Below are positions 8,748 to 20,115 of a stretch of 64,000 nucleotides of DNA, piece by piece. The notes beneath the pieces were generated by a model. It was not told the DNA's origin. It saw only the letters and a program-made list of their open reading frames with translations, and ran no database searches. The translations under genes were made by a program, and so were the position numbers. Position 1 is the first letter of the stretch. Every line of letters starts with the position of its first letter. This DNA comes from Massilia sp. Root335. Lineage in GTDB: Bacteria > Pseudomonadota > Gammaproteobacteria > Burkholderiales > Burkholderiaceae_D. The stretch covers positions 291 to 64,290 of the forward strand of contig NZ_LMCY01000052.1 in the NCBI RefSeq assembly GCF_001425685.1, in the 5' to 3' direction.

Positions 8748-11327
8748 ATGATTTCGCCCAACGACATCCGCCGCGCGCACATCCTCGTCGTCGACGACGA
8801 GCCGGTGAACGTGCAGTTGCTCGAATTCCTGCTCAAGACGAGCGGCTACGAGAACGTCGCCAGCACCACCGATCCGCGCCAGGTCGCCGCGCTGCACCTG
8901 CAGCACCGCTACGACCTGATCATCCTCGACCTGCAGATGCCGCACATGGACGGCTTCCAGGTGATGGAGGCGCTGAAACCGATGGAGCGCGAATCGTGGC
9001 TGCCCGTGCTCGTGGTGACGGCGGAGCCGGACAAGAAGCTGGCCGCGCTGGAAGCGGGCGCGCGCGACTTCATCGGCAAGCCGTTCGACACCGTCGAGGT
9101 GCTGACGCGCATCCGCAACCTGCTCGAAGTGCGCCTGTTCCACCAGGAGTCGCGCGACTACGGCGCGCGCATGGAGCGCAAGGTGCGCGAGCGGACGGCC
9201 GAACTGCAGCGTTTCCGCGGCGCGATGGATGCGACGACCGACGCCATCTTCCTCGTCGACGCGCGCACGATGGCGATGGTCGACGTCAGCGACGGCGCCT
9301 GCCGCATGCTGGGCTTTTCGCGCGAGGCGCTGCTGCGCATCGACCCGGTCGCGCTGGGCCTGGCCGAACGCGCGCAGCTGGAACGCTATGCCGACCCGGC
9401 ATCCACGTCGCGCGAGCACGACATCGTGGAGACCGAGCTGCTGCGCTCGGACGGGCAGGGCGCGGTGCCGGTCGAGATCAGCTGGCAGCTGCAGTCGTCG
9501 GACCACACCCGCATCCTGATCGCCGTCGCGCGCGACATCAGCGAGCGCCTGCAGGCCGCGCAGCGCCTCAAGCACATGTCGAACTACGATAGCCTGACCG
9601 GCCTGCCGAACCGCAGCCTGTTCTTCCACACGCTGCGCGATGCCATCGAACTCGCGCAGGACAAGAACTGGCGCATCGCCGTCCTGTTCATCACGCTCGA
9701 CCGCTTCAAGATCGTCAACGACTCGCTCGGCCCCGCGCTGGGCGACGAACTGCTGCGCCAGTTCAGCACGCGGCTCGTGCGCTGCGTGCGCCTGCGCGAC
9801 ACGATCGGGCGCCTGGGCGGCGACGAGTTCGCGCTGATCCTCACGATGACGCGCGAGCAGACCGAGGACGAAGCCGTGAGCGTGGCCAACGAGGTGCGCG
9901 AGGCGCTGCGCGCGCCGTTCGACCTGAATGGCCAGCAGGCCGTGCTGACGGCCAGCATCGGCATCGCGATGTACCCGGACGATGCCACCGACCCGGGCAC
10001 GCTCGTCAAGTACGCCGACGTGGCGATGGTGCGCGCCAAGGAGGCCGGCCGCGACGGCTACCGCTTCTTCACGGCCGGGATGAACGTGCAGGTGCTGGCG
10101 CGGCTGGACCTCGAAGTCGCGCTGCGCGGCGCCGTCGACGACAACCAGTTCGAGCTGCACTACCAGCCCAAGCTGGACCTGAACACGGGCCGCGTGAGCG
10201 GCGTGGAGGCGCTGCTGCGCTGGCGCCGTCCCGGCGTGGGCCTCGTGTACCCGGCCGAATTCGTCCCCATCCTGGAAGACACGGGCATGGTCGTGCGCGT
10301 GGGCGCGTGGATCCTCGGCGAGGCCTGCCGCCAGATCGCCGCGTGGAATGCGGAGGGCGTGCGCGACGTGCGCGTGGCCGTCAACGTGTCGAGCCGCCAG
10401 TTCGTCGAGGGCGACCTGGAAGGCGACATCCGCGCCGCGCTGGAACACCATCGCGTGGACCCGGGCCTGCTCGAACTGGAACTGACCGAGAGCGCGCTGA
10501 TGTCGAACTTCGAACACACGGTGCAGGTGCTGGAGCGCCTGAAGCTGCTCGGCATCCGCGTCGCCATCGACGATTTCGGCACCGGCTATTCGAGCCTCGC
10601 GTACCTCAAGCGCTTCCCGATCGACAAGCTCAAGATCGACATCGCGTTCGTGCGCGACATCACGACGAATCCGGACGACGCCGCGATCGCGCTGGCCATC
10701 ATCAGCATGGCGCACAGCCTGCACATGCAGGTGATCGCGGAAGGCGTGGAATCGCGCGCCCAGATGGCGCTGCTGCGCCGCCACCGCTGCGACGAGATCC
10801 AGGGCTTCCATTTTTCGCGCGCGCTTGCCCCCGTCGACCTGGCGCGGCTGGTCCTGGAAAACCGTTCCCAGCCCACGCGGCCGGCGGAGGACGACCGCAA
10901 CGTCCAGACGCTGCTCGTGGTGGACGACGACGTCAACGTGCTGGCCACGCTGCACCGCCTGTTCAGGCGCGACAACTACCGCGTGCTGACGGCCGCGTCG
11001 CCGGCCGAGGGCTTCGAACTGCTGGCGCTGTACCGCGTGCAGGTGATCCTGTGCGACCAGCGCATGCCGGCGATGAACGGCACCGAATTCCTCAGCAAGG
11101 TCAAGGAGATGTATCCGGACACGATGCGCATCATCCTGTCCGGCTACACGGGCGTGGAGACGGTGCTCGATTCGATCAACCGGGGCGCGATCTACCGCTT
11201 CTACACGAAGCCGTGGAACGACACGGAACTGCGCGACAACGTGCGGCTCGCGTTCCGCCAGTACTGGCTTACCCACGGGCCGTACGATGATCGCAAGACG
11301 CCGCGCGGGGATGAGGAAGCGGCGTGA
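8748..11327 (+). CDS. Response regulator with REC-PAS-GGDEF-EAL-REC architecture
   Basis: 859 residues predicted to control c-di-GMP. The N-terminal receiver has DDE and phospho-acceptor D61. A coiled linker and PAS domain span about 130-275. The GGDEF domain has an intact active site (G357-G358-D359-E360-F361). The EAL domain has E487-A488-L489 and DDFGTGYSSL, so both synthesis and hydrolysis motifs look competent. A second receiver at the C-terminus (about 720-840) has acceptor Asp in CDQRMP and resembles RpfG-type receivers, ending in a TKPWND motif. Having receivers at both ends is unusual and suggests two phospho-inputs. It is 10 bp downstream of the hybrid kinase, its likely partner. 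Confidence 0.92.
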   Translation: MISPNDIRRAHILVVDDEPVNVQLLEFLLKTSGYENVASTTDPRQVAALHLQHRYDLIILDLQMPHMDGFQVMEALKPMERESWLPVLVVTAEPDKKLAALEAGARDFIGKPFDTVEVLTRIRNLLEVRLFHQESRDYGARMERKVRERTAELQRFRGAMDATTDAIFLVDARTMAMVDVSDGACRMLGFSREALLRIDPVALGLAERAQLERYADPASTSREHDIVETELLRSDGQGAVPVEISWQLQSSDHTRILIAVARDISERLQAAQRLKHMSNYDSLTGLPNRSLFFHTLRDAIELAQDKNWRIAVLFITLDRFKIVNDSLGPALGDELLRQFSTRLVRCVRLRDTIGRLGGDEFALILTMTREQTEDEAVSVANEVREALRAPFDLNGQQAVLTASIGIAMYPDDATDPGTLVKYADVAMVRAKEAGRDGYRFFTAGMNVQVLARLDLEVALRGAVDDNQFELHYQPKLDLNTGRVSGVEALLRWRRPGVGLVYPAEFVPILEDTGMVVRVGAWILGEACRQIAAWNAEGVRDVRVAVNVSSRQFVEGDLEGDIRAALEHHRVDPGLLELELTESALMSNFEHTVQVLERLKLLGIRVAIDDFGTGYSSLAYLKRFPIDKLKIDIAFVRDITTNPDDAAIALAIISMAHSLHMQVIAEGVESRAQMALLRRHRCDEIQGFHFSRALAPVDLARLVLENRSQPTRPAEDDRNVQTLLVVDDDVNVLATLHRLFRRDNYRVLTAASPAEGFELLALYRVQVILCDQRMPAMNGTEFLSKVKEMYPDTMRIILSGYTGVETVLDSINRGAIYRFYTKPWNDTELRDNVRLAFRQYWLTHGPYDDRKTPRGDEEAA

Positions 11328-11335
11328 TCGTGCAT

Positions 11336-11412
11336 GGTGGGCACGGGGTGCCTACGCCGGCCGCGCCCGCCCTACGGCAGCGTTGACATCGTAGGGCGGG
11401 CTCCCCGAGCCC
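11336..11412. repeat. Dispersed GTGGGCAC-type repeat with adjoining hairpin
   Basis: A copy of the GGTGGGCACGGGGTGCC motif is followed by a stem with arms CCCGCCCTAC and GTAGGGCGGG. It lies between the convergent signalling gene and thiL. Related units occur at 21304 and 51203-51272. The stem may double as a transcription barrier between the converging genes. Confidence 0.6.
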
Positions 11413-11421
11413 GCGCGGCAG

Positions 11422-12396
11422 TCAGCCCGGGCTGAAATGATCCCAACCGACCAGCTGCAAATCGAGCGCCGCGCCGTCGGCATCGACGAGCCGCAGGCCC
11501 GGTTCGGCCGTGATCGTGCCGACGCGCGTGACCGCCGTCGCGCTGGCTTCTCCGGCCGCGCGAATCGCGTCGCGCTTCTCTACCGGCGCCGTGAAGCACA
11601 GTTCGTAATCGTCCCCGCCCGCGGCGGCGAAGCGGCGGCGCAGGGCGCGCGGCTGGCGCGCCAGCGCGGGGCCGGCCGGCAGCGCGTCGACGTCCAGCAC
11701 GGCGCCCACGCGCGACGCGGCGAGGATGTGCTTCAAGTCGCCCACGAGGCCGTCCGAGATGTCGAGCGCGGCGTGCGCGAGGCCGCCTTCGGCCAGCAGG
11801 CGCCCGAGCGCCACGCGCGGCGTCGGCGCGTGCATGCGCTGGCCGGTGGCGGCGTGGTCGGCGGCGTCCAGTGCGACTTCGCTGCGGCGCGCGGCCAGCC
11901 ACAGGCGCGCGTCGCCCAGCGTGCCGGAGATCCAGATGTCGTCGCCCGCGCGCGCGGCGTCGCGCCGCAATGCCTGGGCCGGCGCCAGTTCGCCGAAGAT
12001 CGTGATGCAGATGTTCAGCGGGCCCTTGGTCGTGTCGCCGCCCAGCAGTTCGCAGCCGTGGGCGTCGGCCAGCGCGAACAGGCCGCGCGAAAAGCCGTCG
12101 AGCCAGTCCGGCTCGGCCGCCGGCAGCGCCAGCGCGAGCGTGAAACCGAGCGGCCTGGCGCCCATCGCGGCCAGGTCGGACAGGTTCACGGCCAGGCATT
12201 TGTGGGCCAGCAGGAACGGGTCGGCGCCGGCAAAGAAATGGCGGTCCTCGACCAGCATGTCGGACGAAATGGCCAGCAGCTTGCCGGGCGTGGGCGCGAG
12301 CAGGGCGCAGTCGTCGCCGACGCCGAGGACGGTGTTCGGGCCGCAAGCGCGGTCGCGCTGGAAGTAGCGTTTGATGAGATCGAATTCGGAGAGCAT
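11422..12396 (-). CDS. thiL: Thiamine-monophosphate kinase
   Basis: 324 residues, normal for ThiL, which phosphorylates thiamine phosphate to the cofactor thiamine diphosphate using ATP. Diagnostic stretches are the N-terminal EFDLIKRYF, the GVGDDCA loop, SSDMLVEDRHF, the metal-binding DISDGLVGDL, and the C-terminal AGGDDYELCF. It lies 26 bp downstream of an AraC-family regulator on the same strand, so some readthrough transcription is likely. No other thiamine genes are in the window. Confidence 0.95.
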   Translation of the reverse strand: MLSEFDLIKRYFQRDRACGPNTVLGVGDDCALLAPTPGKLLAISSDMLVEDRHFFAGADPFLLAHKCLAVNLSDLAAMGARPLGFTLALALPAAEPDWLDGFSRGLFALADAHGCELLGGDTTKGPLNICITIFGELAPAQALRRDAARAGDDIWISGTLGDARLWLAARRSEVALDAADHAATGQRMHAPTPRVALGRLLAEGGLAHAALDISDGLVGDLKHILAASRVGAVLDVDALPAGPALARQPRALRRRFAAAGGDDYELCFTAPVEKRDAIRAAGEASATAVTRVGTITAEPGLRLVDADGAALDLQLVGWDHFSPG

Positions 12397-12422
12397 CCCG
12401 CGATTCTAATCCGGGACACCCG

Positions 12423-13367
12423 TCAGGCGGCAACCGGCGCCGCCGCCGCCGCCCGCGCCGTGCGCCGCCAGGTGCCGGGTCCGACCCCGTAGTGGCGCTT
12501 GAACACGCGGTTGAACGCGGCTTCCGATTGATAGCCGACGGCCAGCGCCACGTCGCCCACGGCGCCTTCGCCCTGCAGCAGGGCACGCGCGGCGCGCGCC
12601 ATGCGCAGCCGGGTCAGCATGTCGGCCGGCGGCATGCCGCACAGGCGCGCGAACAGGCGCGCAAACGTCGCGCGCGACATGTGGCACGCCGCGGCCAGGT
12701 CTTGCACTGTCCACGCCCGCTCGGGCGATTCCAGCATCCGGTGCAGCGCATTGCCCAGGCGCCGGTCGGCCAGCACGGCGAACAGGCCGGGCGCGTCGTG
12801 GCGCGTGCCTGCCAGCCAGGCGCGCAGCAGCAGTGCGAACAGGGCGCCCGACAGCTGGGCGACGACGACGTCCGCGCCCGGCCGCACGGAGGCCGTCTCG
12901 TGCTGCAGCAGCCGGACCAGCGCGTGCAGGCCGGGAAAGTCGTCGGCGCGGCTGGCGCGCACGACCATCACCTCGGGCAGGGCGCGCACGAGGGCTGCGC
13001 GCGCGGCGCCCTCGAACACGAAGCTGCCGCACAGGATGGCGGTGCCGGGGCCGTCGCCGCCGTTGCCGTGGCGTTGCAGCGGGCCGTCGCCGGCGAGCGG
13101 CCGGACCGGGACGGCGTCGGCGGCCGCGCCGGCGTGCAGGCGATGCGCGCTGCCGCCGGGGAAGACGATGACGTCGCCCGGGGCGAGGTCGAGGCTGTCG
13201 TGGCCGGACACGTCGACGCGTGCGCCGCCTTCGACGACCACGTGGAACGGCGCCACGCCCGGCGTCGCGGCCGGTTCGTCCAGCACCCAGGGCGCGGCCA
13301 GCTCGCAGCGGATGTCGAGCGAGGTGCGGATCGTGTACAGGGAAAGCAGGCGGCTCAGGGTGTCCAT
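12423..13367 (-). CDS. AraC-family transcriptional regulator (cupin-type sensor)
   Basis: 314 residues. The N-terminal cupin-like sensor domain (about 1-190, with PGDVIVFPGGSAHRL) is typical of the AraC_binding/Cupin_6 group. The C-terminal double helix-turn-helix (about 205-300) includes CHMSRATFARLFARLCGMPPADML and VALAVGYQSEAAFNRVFKRHYGVGPGTWRR. It is divergent from an AhpD-like gene 127 bp away, which is probably its target, as in many cupin AraC/alkylhydroperoxidase pairs. The inducer is unknown. It ends in an Ala-rich tail. Confidence 0.88.
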   Translation of the reverse strand: MDTLSRLLSLYTIRTSLDIRCELAAPWVLDEPAATPGVAPFHVVVEGGARVDVSGHDSLDLAPGDVIVFPGGSAHRLHAGAAADAVPVRPLAGDGPLQRHGNGGDGPGTAILCGSFVFEGAARAALVRALPEVMVVRASRADDFPGLHALVRLLQHETASVRPGADVVVAQLSGALFALLLRAWLAGTRHDAPGLFAVLADRRLGNALHRMLESPERAWTVQDLAAACHMSRATFARLFARLCGMPPADMLTRLRMARAARALLQGEGAVGDVALAVGYQSEAAFNRVFKRHYGVGPGTWRRTARAAAAAPVAA

Positions 13368-13494
13368 GTGCGTGTTTGAATGAGACGAATGGGCAAATTA
13401 TCGCAGCATCCTGGCATTCATCGTGCCGACCTCGACGCGTAGACTTCTTTCCATGCCAAACGGCATTTCATCCACGAACGAGAAAGGAAGCATC

Positions 13495-14031
13495 ATGAGC
13501 CGTCTTAACGCACTTGGTTCCAACGCCACCGGCCGCACCGCCGAGCTGTTTGCCGCCGTCAAGGCCAAGCTGGGCAAGGTCCCGAACGCCTACGATGCCG
13601 TCGGCAGCAACAGCCCGGTGGCGCTCGAAGCGCTGCTGAACTTCGATGCGAAGCTGGCCGACACGAGCCTGTCGAAACGGGAAATCGAAGTGATCAAGCT
13701 GGCCGTGAGCGAAGTGAGCGCCTGCGATTACTGCCTGGCGGCGCATACGCTGGCCGGCAAGGCGGCCGGCTTGTCGGCGGATGCGATCCTGGCCGCCCGC
13801 CGCGGCACGCCGGGCGGCGATGCCAGGCTGGATGCGCTGTCCACGTTCGTGCGGGAGGTGACGGGCAGCCGCGGTACCGTGCCGGCACCGGTCGTCGATG
13901 CCGTCAAGGCGGCCGGCTACACGGATGCGCAGGTGGTGGACACGATTTTCGCGATCTCCAGCATCACGTTCACGAACCTGGTCAACCGCATCAACGACAC
14001 GGCGCTGGACTTCCCGAAAGCGCCCGCCTGA
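13495..14031 (+). CDS. Carboxymuconolactone decarboxylase / AhpD-like protein
   Basis: 178 residues with the AhpD-type redox motif CDYCLAAH (CxxC...H) at about residues 79-86 in an all-helical CMD fold. Such proteins act as alkylhydroperoxidase-like reductases or peroxidase adaptors. The ATG at 13495 is preceded by GAAAGGAAG. The gene is divergent from the AraC regulator, its likely activator. The precise substrate cannot be inferred. Confidence 0.85.
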   Translation: MSRLNALGSNATGRTAELFAAVKAKLGKVPNAYDAVGSNSPVALEALLNFDAKLADTSLSKREIEVIKLAVSEVSACDYCLAAHTLAGKAAGLSADAILAARRGTPGGDARLDALSTFVREVTGSRGTVPAPVVDAVKAAGYTDAQVVDTIFAISSITFTNLVNRINDTALDFPKAPA

Positions 14032-14041
14032 CACGGGCGAC

Positions 14042-14068
14042 GGGCCGGGTTGCCATGCTACCCGGCCC
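14042..14068 (+). terminator. Strong stem-loop after the AhpD-like gene
   Basis: Perfect 9-bp arms GGGCCGGGT and ACCCGGCCC around a 9-base loop, 10 bases past the stop codon. There is no clear U-tract, so it may be an RNA-stabilising hairpin rather than an intrinsic terminator. Confidence 0.4.
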
Positions 14069-14100
14069 CGGTTGCTGCTGTCGATACCAAGAAATACGTA

Positions 14101-14144
14101 GACGGGGGGCCGTGACACTCTGCTAAAATCGGAGACCCCCCGTC
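14101..14144 (+). promoter_or_regulatory. Inverted repeat enclosing the probable maeB -10 element
   Basis: Perfect arms GACGGGGGG and CCCCCCGTC flank a 26-base centre that contains an extended -10-like TGCTAAAAT (TAAAAT at 14124-14129). It lies about 20-65 bases upstream of the malic enzyme start. It could be an operator or a 5' leader hairpin; no regulator can be named. Confidence 0.45.
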
Positions 14145-14165
14145 AGTTCAAAAAGGCAGCAGAGC

Positions 14166-16478
14166 ATGGATTCGTCAATCGATAAAAAAGAAGAATTACG
14201 TCAACAACTGCGGGCTGCCGCGCTCGAGTACCACCAGTTTCCCACTCCCGGCAAGATCGCCGTCACCCCGACCAAATCCGTCTTGAACCAGCGCGACCTG
14301 GCCCTGGCGTACTCGCCGGGCGTCGCCGCGCCCTGCGAAGAAATCGTCAAGGACCCCGCCACCGCCTATAAATATACGGCGCGCGGCAATCTCGTCGCCG
14401 TGATCTCGAACGGTACCGCGGTGCTCGGCCTGGGCAATATCGGCCCGCTGGCCAGCAAGCCGGTCATGGAAGGCAAGGGCGTGCTGTTCAAGAAGTTCGC
14501 CGGCATCGACGTGTTCGACATCGAGATCAACGAGAACGATCCCGACAAGCTGATCGAAGTGATCGCGGCGCTGGAACCGACGTTCGGCGGCGTGAACCTC
14601 GAGGACATCAAGGCGCCCGAGTGCTTCTACATCGAGCGCAAGCTGCGCGAGCGCATGAAGATCCCCGTCTTCCACGACGACCAGCACGGCACCGCGATCA
14701 TCGTCGGCGCCGCCATCCTGAACGGCCTGAAGGTCGTCGGCAAGGACCTCAAGAAGTGCAAGATGGTCGTGTCCGGCGCGGGCGCGGCGGCGCTGGCCTG
14801 CCTCGACCTGGCCGTCGACCTCGGCTTCCCGATCGAGAATATCTATGTGACCGACCTCGCCGGCGTCGTCTACAAAGGCCGCGCCGAGCTGATGGACCCG
14901 GACAAGGAACGCTTCGCCCAGGACACGCCGCACCGCTCGCTGGCCGAGATCATCCCCGACGCCGACATCTTCCTGGGCCTGTCCGCCGGCGGCGTGCTCA
15001 AGCCGGAGATGGTCGCGAAGATGGCGCCGAACCCGCTGATCCTGGCGCTCGCCAACCCGAACCCGGAAATCCTGCCGGAAGACGCGAAGGCCGTCCGCGG
15101 CGACGTGATCATCGCCACCGGCCGTTCGGACTACCCGAACCAGGTCAACAACGTGCTGTGCTTCCCGTACATGTTCCGCGGCGCGCTGGACTGCGGCGCG
15201 ACGACGATCACGCGCGAGATGGAAATCGCCGTCGTGCACGCCATCGCCGACCTCGCCCACGCCGAGCAGTCGGACATCGTGGCATCCGCGTACGGCATCT
15301 CGAACCTGTCGTTCGGTCCGGAATACCTGATCCCGATGCCGTTCGACCCGCGCCTGCTGACGCACATCGCGCCGGCCGTGGCCAAGGCCGCGATGGACGG
15401 CGGCGTCGCCACCCGTCCGATCGCCGACCTGGCCGCCTACGCCGAGAGCCTGCAGCAATTCGTCTACCGCAGCGGCAGCTTCATGAAGCCGCTGTTCCAG
15501 ATCGCCAAGAGCGCGCCGGCCGAGCGCAAGCGCATCGTCTTCGCCGAGGGCGAGGAAGAGCGCGTGCTGCGCGCCGTGCAGGCCGTCGTCGACGAGAAGC
15601 TGGCCCGTCCGATCCTCGTCGGCCGTCCGGCCGTGCTCGAAAAGCGCATCGAGAAATTCGGCCTGCGCCTGAAGCAGGGCGAGCACTTCGACGTCATCAA
15701 CCCGGACTTCGACGAGCGCTACCGCGACTACTGGCAGACCTACCACCAGATGGTGATGCGCAAGGGCGTCACGGAAGACCTCGCCCGCCTGGCGATGCGC
15801 CGCCGCCACACGCTGATCGGCGCGATGATGATCCACAAGGGCGACGCCGACGGCATGATCTGCGGCACCTACGGCACGACCGAAGTCCACCTGCAGTACA
15901 TCGACCAGGTGCTGGGCAAGCGTGCCGGCAGCAATGTGTATGCGGCGCTGAACTTCATCATCACCCAGGAACGCCAGATCGCAATGGTCGACACCCACGT
16001 GAACGAGAATCCGACCGCGGAAGAACTGGCCGAGATCACGATCATGGCGTCCGAGGAACTGGAGCGCCTGGGCGTCACCCCGCGCGTGGCGCTGCTGTCG
16101 CATTCCAACTTCGGCACCTCGAACAGCGCGTCGGCGAAAAAGATGCGCGCCGCGCTGGCGCTGGTGCAGCAGAAGGCCCCGAACCTGGAAGTCGACGGCG
16201 AGATGCACGGCGATACGGCGCTGGACTCGAAGCTGCGCGCCAAGATCATGCCGCAATCGACGCTCAAGGGCGACGCCAACCTGCTCGTGATGCCGAACAT
16301 CGAAGCCGCGAACATCGCCTACAACGTGCTCAAGACGGCGGCCGGCAGCGGCGTCGCCGTGGGCCCGGTGCTGCTGGGCTGCGCGCGTCCGGTGCACATC
16401 CTGACCCCGTCGGCGACCGTGCGCCGCATCGTCAACATGACGGCACTTTGTGTCGTCGACGCCGTGTCGGAGCGCTGA
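14166..16478 (+). CDS. maeB: NADP-dependent malic enzyme with phosphotransacetylase-like domain
   Basis: 770 residues, the expected size of MaeB. It decarboxylates L-malate to pyruvate with NADP reduction, linking the TCA cycle to gluconeogenesis and NADPH supply. The N-terminal malic domain ([23 protein letters not shown]) precedes the NAD(P)-binding domain ([14 protein letters not shown]). The C-terminal half, from about residue 430, is a phosphate acetyl/butyryltransferase-like domain ([28 protein letters not shown]) that acts as an acetyl-CoA-responsive regulatory module rather than an active PTA. It is monocistronic and followed by an intrinsic terminator. Confidence 0.96.
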   Translation: MDSSIDKKEELRQQLRAAALEYHQFPTPGKIAVTPTKSVLNQRDLALAYSPGVAAPCEEIVKDPATAYKYTARGNLVAVISNGTAVLGLGNIGPLASKPVMEGKGVLFKKFAGIDVFDIEINENDPDKLIEVIAALEPTFGGVNLEDIKAPECFYIERKLRERMKIPVFHDDQHGTAIIVGAAILNGLKVVGKDLKKCKMVVSGAGAAALACLDLAVDLGFPIENIYVTDLAGVVYKGRAELMDPDKERFAQDTPHRSLAEIIPDADIFLGLSAGGVLKPEMVAKMAPNPLILALANPNPEILPEDAKAVRGDVIIATGRSDYPNQVNNVLCFPYMFRGALDCGATTITREMEIAVVHAIADLAHAEQSDIVASAYGISNLSFGPEYLIPMPFDPRLLTHIAPAVAKAAMDGGVATRPIADLAAYAESLQQFVYRSGSFMKPLFQIAKSAPAERKRIVFAEGEEERVLRAVQAVVDEKLARPILVGRPAVLEKRIEKFGLRLKQGEHFDVINPDFDERYRDYWQTYHQMVMRKGVTEDLARLAMRRRHTLIGAMMIHKGDADGMICGTYGTTEVHLQYIDQVLGKRAGSNVYAALNFIITQERQIAMVDTHVNENPTAEELAEITIMASEELERLGVTPRVALLSHSNFGTSNSASAKKMRAALALVQQKAPNLEVDGEMHGDTALDSKLRAKIMPQSTLKGDANLLVMPNIEAANIAYNVLKTAAGSGVAVGPVLLGCARPVHILTPSATVRRIVNMTALCVVDAVSER

Positions 16479-16518
16479 CACAGTCTGGTGTTGTAGATTC
16501 GCCACCGGCGACAAAATC

Positions 16519-16550
16519 TGACAAAAGGGCCGTTCGCGGCCCTTTTGTCA
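16519..16550 (+). terminator. Intrinsic terminator after maeB
   Basis: The hairpin has arms GACAAAAGGGCCG and CGGCCCTTTTGTC around a tiny loop, with the T-run built into the 3' arm. It lies 41 bases past the maeB stop. Confidence 0.85.
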
Positions 16551-17882
<1,332 letters not shown>

Positions 17883-17883
17883 C

Positions 17884-18837
17884 ATGAACCGCATGGTCAC
17901 GGAAGATCTCGTCCGTATGATGGGGCCGCTGAGCGAACCGCGCGAAGGCGAGGGCAAGCGCGCCCTGATCACTGGCCTGCGCGGCTTCACCGGCTACTAC
18001 ATGGCGCGCGAGCTGACCGCGGCGGGCTATCACGTCTACGGCACGGTGCTGCCGGGCGACGAGACCGGACCGGACATCTTCACCGTCGACCTGAACGACC
18101 GCGCCGCGCTGGCCGCCGTGATCGAACAGGTGCGGCCGGACGTGGTCGCCCACCTGGCCGCCATCGCGTTCGTGGCCCACAACGACGCCGAGCAGATGTA
18201 CCGCGTCAACGTGGTCGGCACCCGCAACCTGCTGGAAGCGCTGGCGAACGGTTCGCACAAGCCGTCCAGCGTGCTGCTCGCCTCGTCGGCCAACATCTAC
18301 GGCAATGCCGACGTGCCCGTGATCGACGAATTCGTGGCACCCGCGCCGGCCAACGACTACGCCGTGAGCAAGCTCGCGATGGAATACATGGCGCGCCTGT
18401 GGATGGACAAGCTGCCGATCGTGATCGCGCGCCCGTTCAACTACACGGGCGTCGGCCAGACCGAGAACTTCCTGCTGCCCAAGATCGTGTCGCACTTCCG
18501 CAAGGGCGCGCGCCGCATCGAACTGGGCAACCTGGGCGTCGCGCGCGACTTTTCCGACGTGCGCACGGTCGTCGCAAGCTACCGCCGCCTGCTCGCGGCG
18601 GCGCCCGCCGGGGAAGTCTTCAACGTCTGCTCCGGCCGCTCGCATTCGCTCGAAAGCCTGGTCGACATGATGAGCGACATCGCCGGCTACCGCATCGAAG
18701 TACACGTCAACCCGGCCTTCGTGCGCGCCAACGAGGTGCTCACGCTGTCCGGCAGCAACGCCAAGCTGGCGGGTGCGATCGGCGCCATCGAGCCCACCCC
18801 GCTGGTCGAGACGCTGCGCTGGATGTACCGGGCGTGA
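17884..18837 (+). CDS. rmd: GDP-6-deoxy-D-mannose (GDP-D-rhamnose) reductase, Rmd-like
   Basis: 317 residues of the extended SDR family. It has the glycine-rich motif ALITGLRGFTGYYMA (about 27-41), ASSANIYG, YAVSKLAMEYMA (catalytic YxxxK) and the sugar-nucleotide region ARPFNYTGVGQTENFLLPKIV. The family reduces GDP-4-keto-6-deoxymannose to GDP-D-rhamnose, a precursor of A-band-like D-rhamnans. GDP-fucose synthase is the alternative, but the sequence style and single-domain context favour Rmd. It is coupled to gmd (adjacent) and to the following glycosyltransferase (GTGA overlap). Confidence 0.88.
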   Translation: MNRMVTEDLVRMMGPLSEPREGEGKRALITGLRGFTGYYMARELTAAGYHVYGTVLPGDETGPDIFTVDLNDRAALAAVIEQVRPDVVAHLAAIAFVAHNDAEQMYRVNVVGTRNLLEALANGSHKPSSVLLASSANIYGNADVPVIDEFVAPAPANDYAVSKLAMEYMARLWMDKLPIVIARPFNYTGVGQTENFLLPKIVSHFRKGARRIELGNLGVARDFSDVRTVVASYRRLLAAAPAGEVFNVCSGRSHSLESLVDMMSDIAGYRIEVHVNPAFVRANEVLTLSGSNAKLAGAIGAIEPTPLVETLRWMYRA

Positions 18838-20099
18838 GCACGGTGCCGACCGCCCTGGATGCGACCATGATCGAACTGGGCCTCCCCAAACGACGACCGG
18901 ACGGTGCGACCGGGCTGCAGGACCGCGTCCGGACCGTGCCGGGCGCCGCCACCGCGGCGAACGACGCGGCGGCGCAGCCCGACCTGCGCATCGGCATCGG
19001 CACGACCATGATCGAGCCGGCCTTCACGGGCGGGCACCTGGACGGCATCGGCGTCTATACGCAGGCGCTGCTGCGCCACCTGCCGCGCGCCGGTTGCGCG
19101 ATGGCGCCGTATTCCTGGCCGCGCCTGCGCAGTGCCGGCCCCGTCACGGCCGGCGCGGCGCTGCCCCACACGTTCGAGCGGGCATCCTTCGTCGACCTGG
19201 TGACGCCCGGCGCGCACCGGGTGCACATGCCGGTCGACGTGTTCCACGTGACGGACTACCGCGTCGTGCGCATGGATTGCCCGGTCGTGGCGAGCCTGCA
19301 CGATGCGTTGCCGGTCAAGCATCCCGAATGGTGCAACCCGCGCATGCGCGGGTTGAAGAACTGGCTGCAGCGCAAGGCCGCGCAAAAGGCCGACCACGTG
19401 ATCGCGCTGTCGCACTTCGCCATCGACGAACTGGTCGACTGCTTCGGCATCGACGAGCGCCGCATCACCGTCGTGCCCTGCGGCGTGGACGACGAATGGC
19501 TGAACCCGCCGCCGGCGGACGCCGTGGCGACGACGTTGCGGGTCAACGGCTTGCGGCCCGGGTATTTCCTGTTCGTGGGCACGCTGCAGCCGCGCAAGAA
19601 CGTCGAACGCCTGCTGGACGCCTATCTGTCGCTGCCGGCCGCCGTGCGCGCGGAGCGCCAGCTCGTCATCGTGGGCAGTGCCGGCGCGCGCTCGGAAGAC
19701 GTGCTGCGCCGCATCGCCGCCGCCGTGCAGGATGGCGCCGACGTCGTGTGGCTGAACCACCTCACCGACAATACCGAGCTGCGCCACGTGTACGCGGGCG
19801 CGGGCGTGTTCGTGTTCGCCTCGCTGTACGAGGGCTTCGGCATCCCGGTGGTGGAAGCGTTCGCGTCCGGCGTGCCGGTCGTCGCGTCGAACACGACGTC
19901 GCTGCCGGAAGTGACGGCCGGCGCGGCACTGGAGGTCGATCCGCTCGACACGGGCGCGATCGCCGACGCCATGCTCACGCTGGCGCGCGAATCCGCCGTG
20001 CGGTCGCGCTGCATCACGGCCGGACGGGCACGCGCCCTCCAGCTGACCTGGAACGCGACGGCACGGCTGACGGCCGCCGTCTACCGCTCCCTCCTCTGA
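18834..20099 (+). CDS. Glycosyltransferase family 4, first enzyme of the rhamnose cluster
   Basis: 421 residues from a GTG that overlaps the rmd stop. An ATG at 18867 is also possible and would remove a short, poorly conserved leader. GT-B fold: the acceptor domain carries GIGVYTQALLRHL, and the donor domain has FLFVGTLQPRKNVERLLDA and the E-x7-E type signature SLYEGFGIPVVEAFASGVPVVAS. Such enzymes transfer mannose or rhamnose from GDP-sugars. Operon context makes a D-rhamnosyl- or mannosyltransferase most likely (inference). Confidence 0.85.
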   Translation: MSTVPTALDATMIELGLPKRRPDGATGLQDRVRTVPGAATAANDAAAQPDLRIGIGTTMIEPAFTGGHLDGIGVYTQALLRHLPRAGCAMAPYSWPRLRSAGPVTAGAALPHTFERASFVDLVTPGAHRVHMPVDVFHVTDYRVVRMDCPVVASLHDALPVKHPEWCNPRMRGLKNWLQRKAAQKADHVIALSHFAIDELVDCFGIDERRITVVPCGVDDEWLNPPPADAVATTLRVNGLRPGYFLFVGTLQPRKNVERLLDAYLSLPAAVRAERQLVIVGSAGARSEDVLRRIAAAVQDGADVVWLNHLTDNTELRHVYAGAGVFVFASLYEGFGIPVVEAFASGVPVVASNTTSLPEVTAGAALEVDPLDTGAIADAMLTLARESAVRSRCITAGRARALQLTWNATARLTAAVYRSLL

Positions 20100-20115
20100 C
20101 GAACCGACCGTATAC

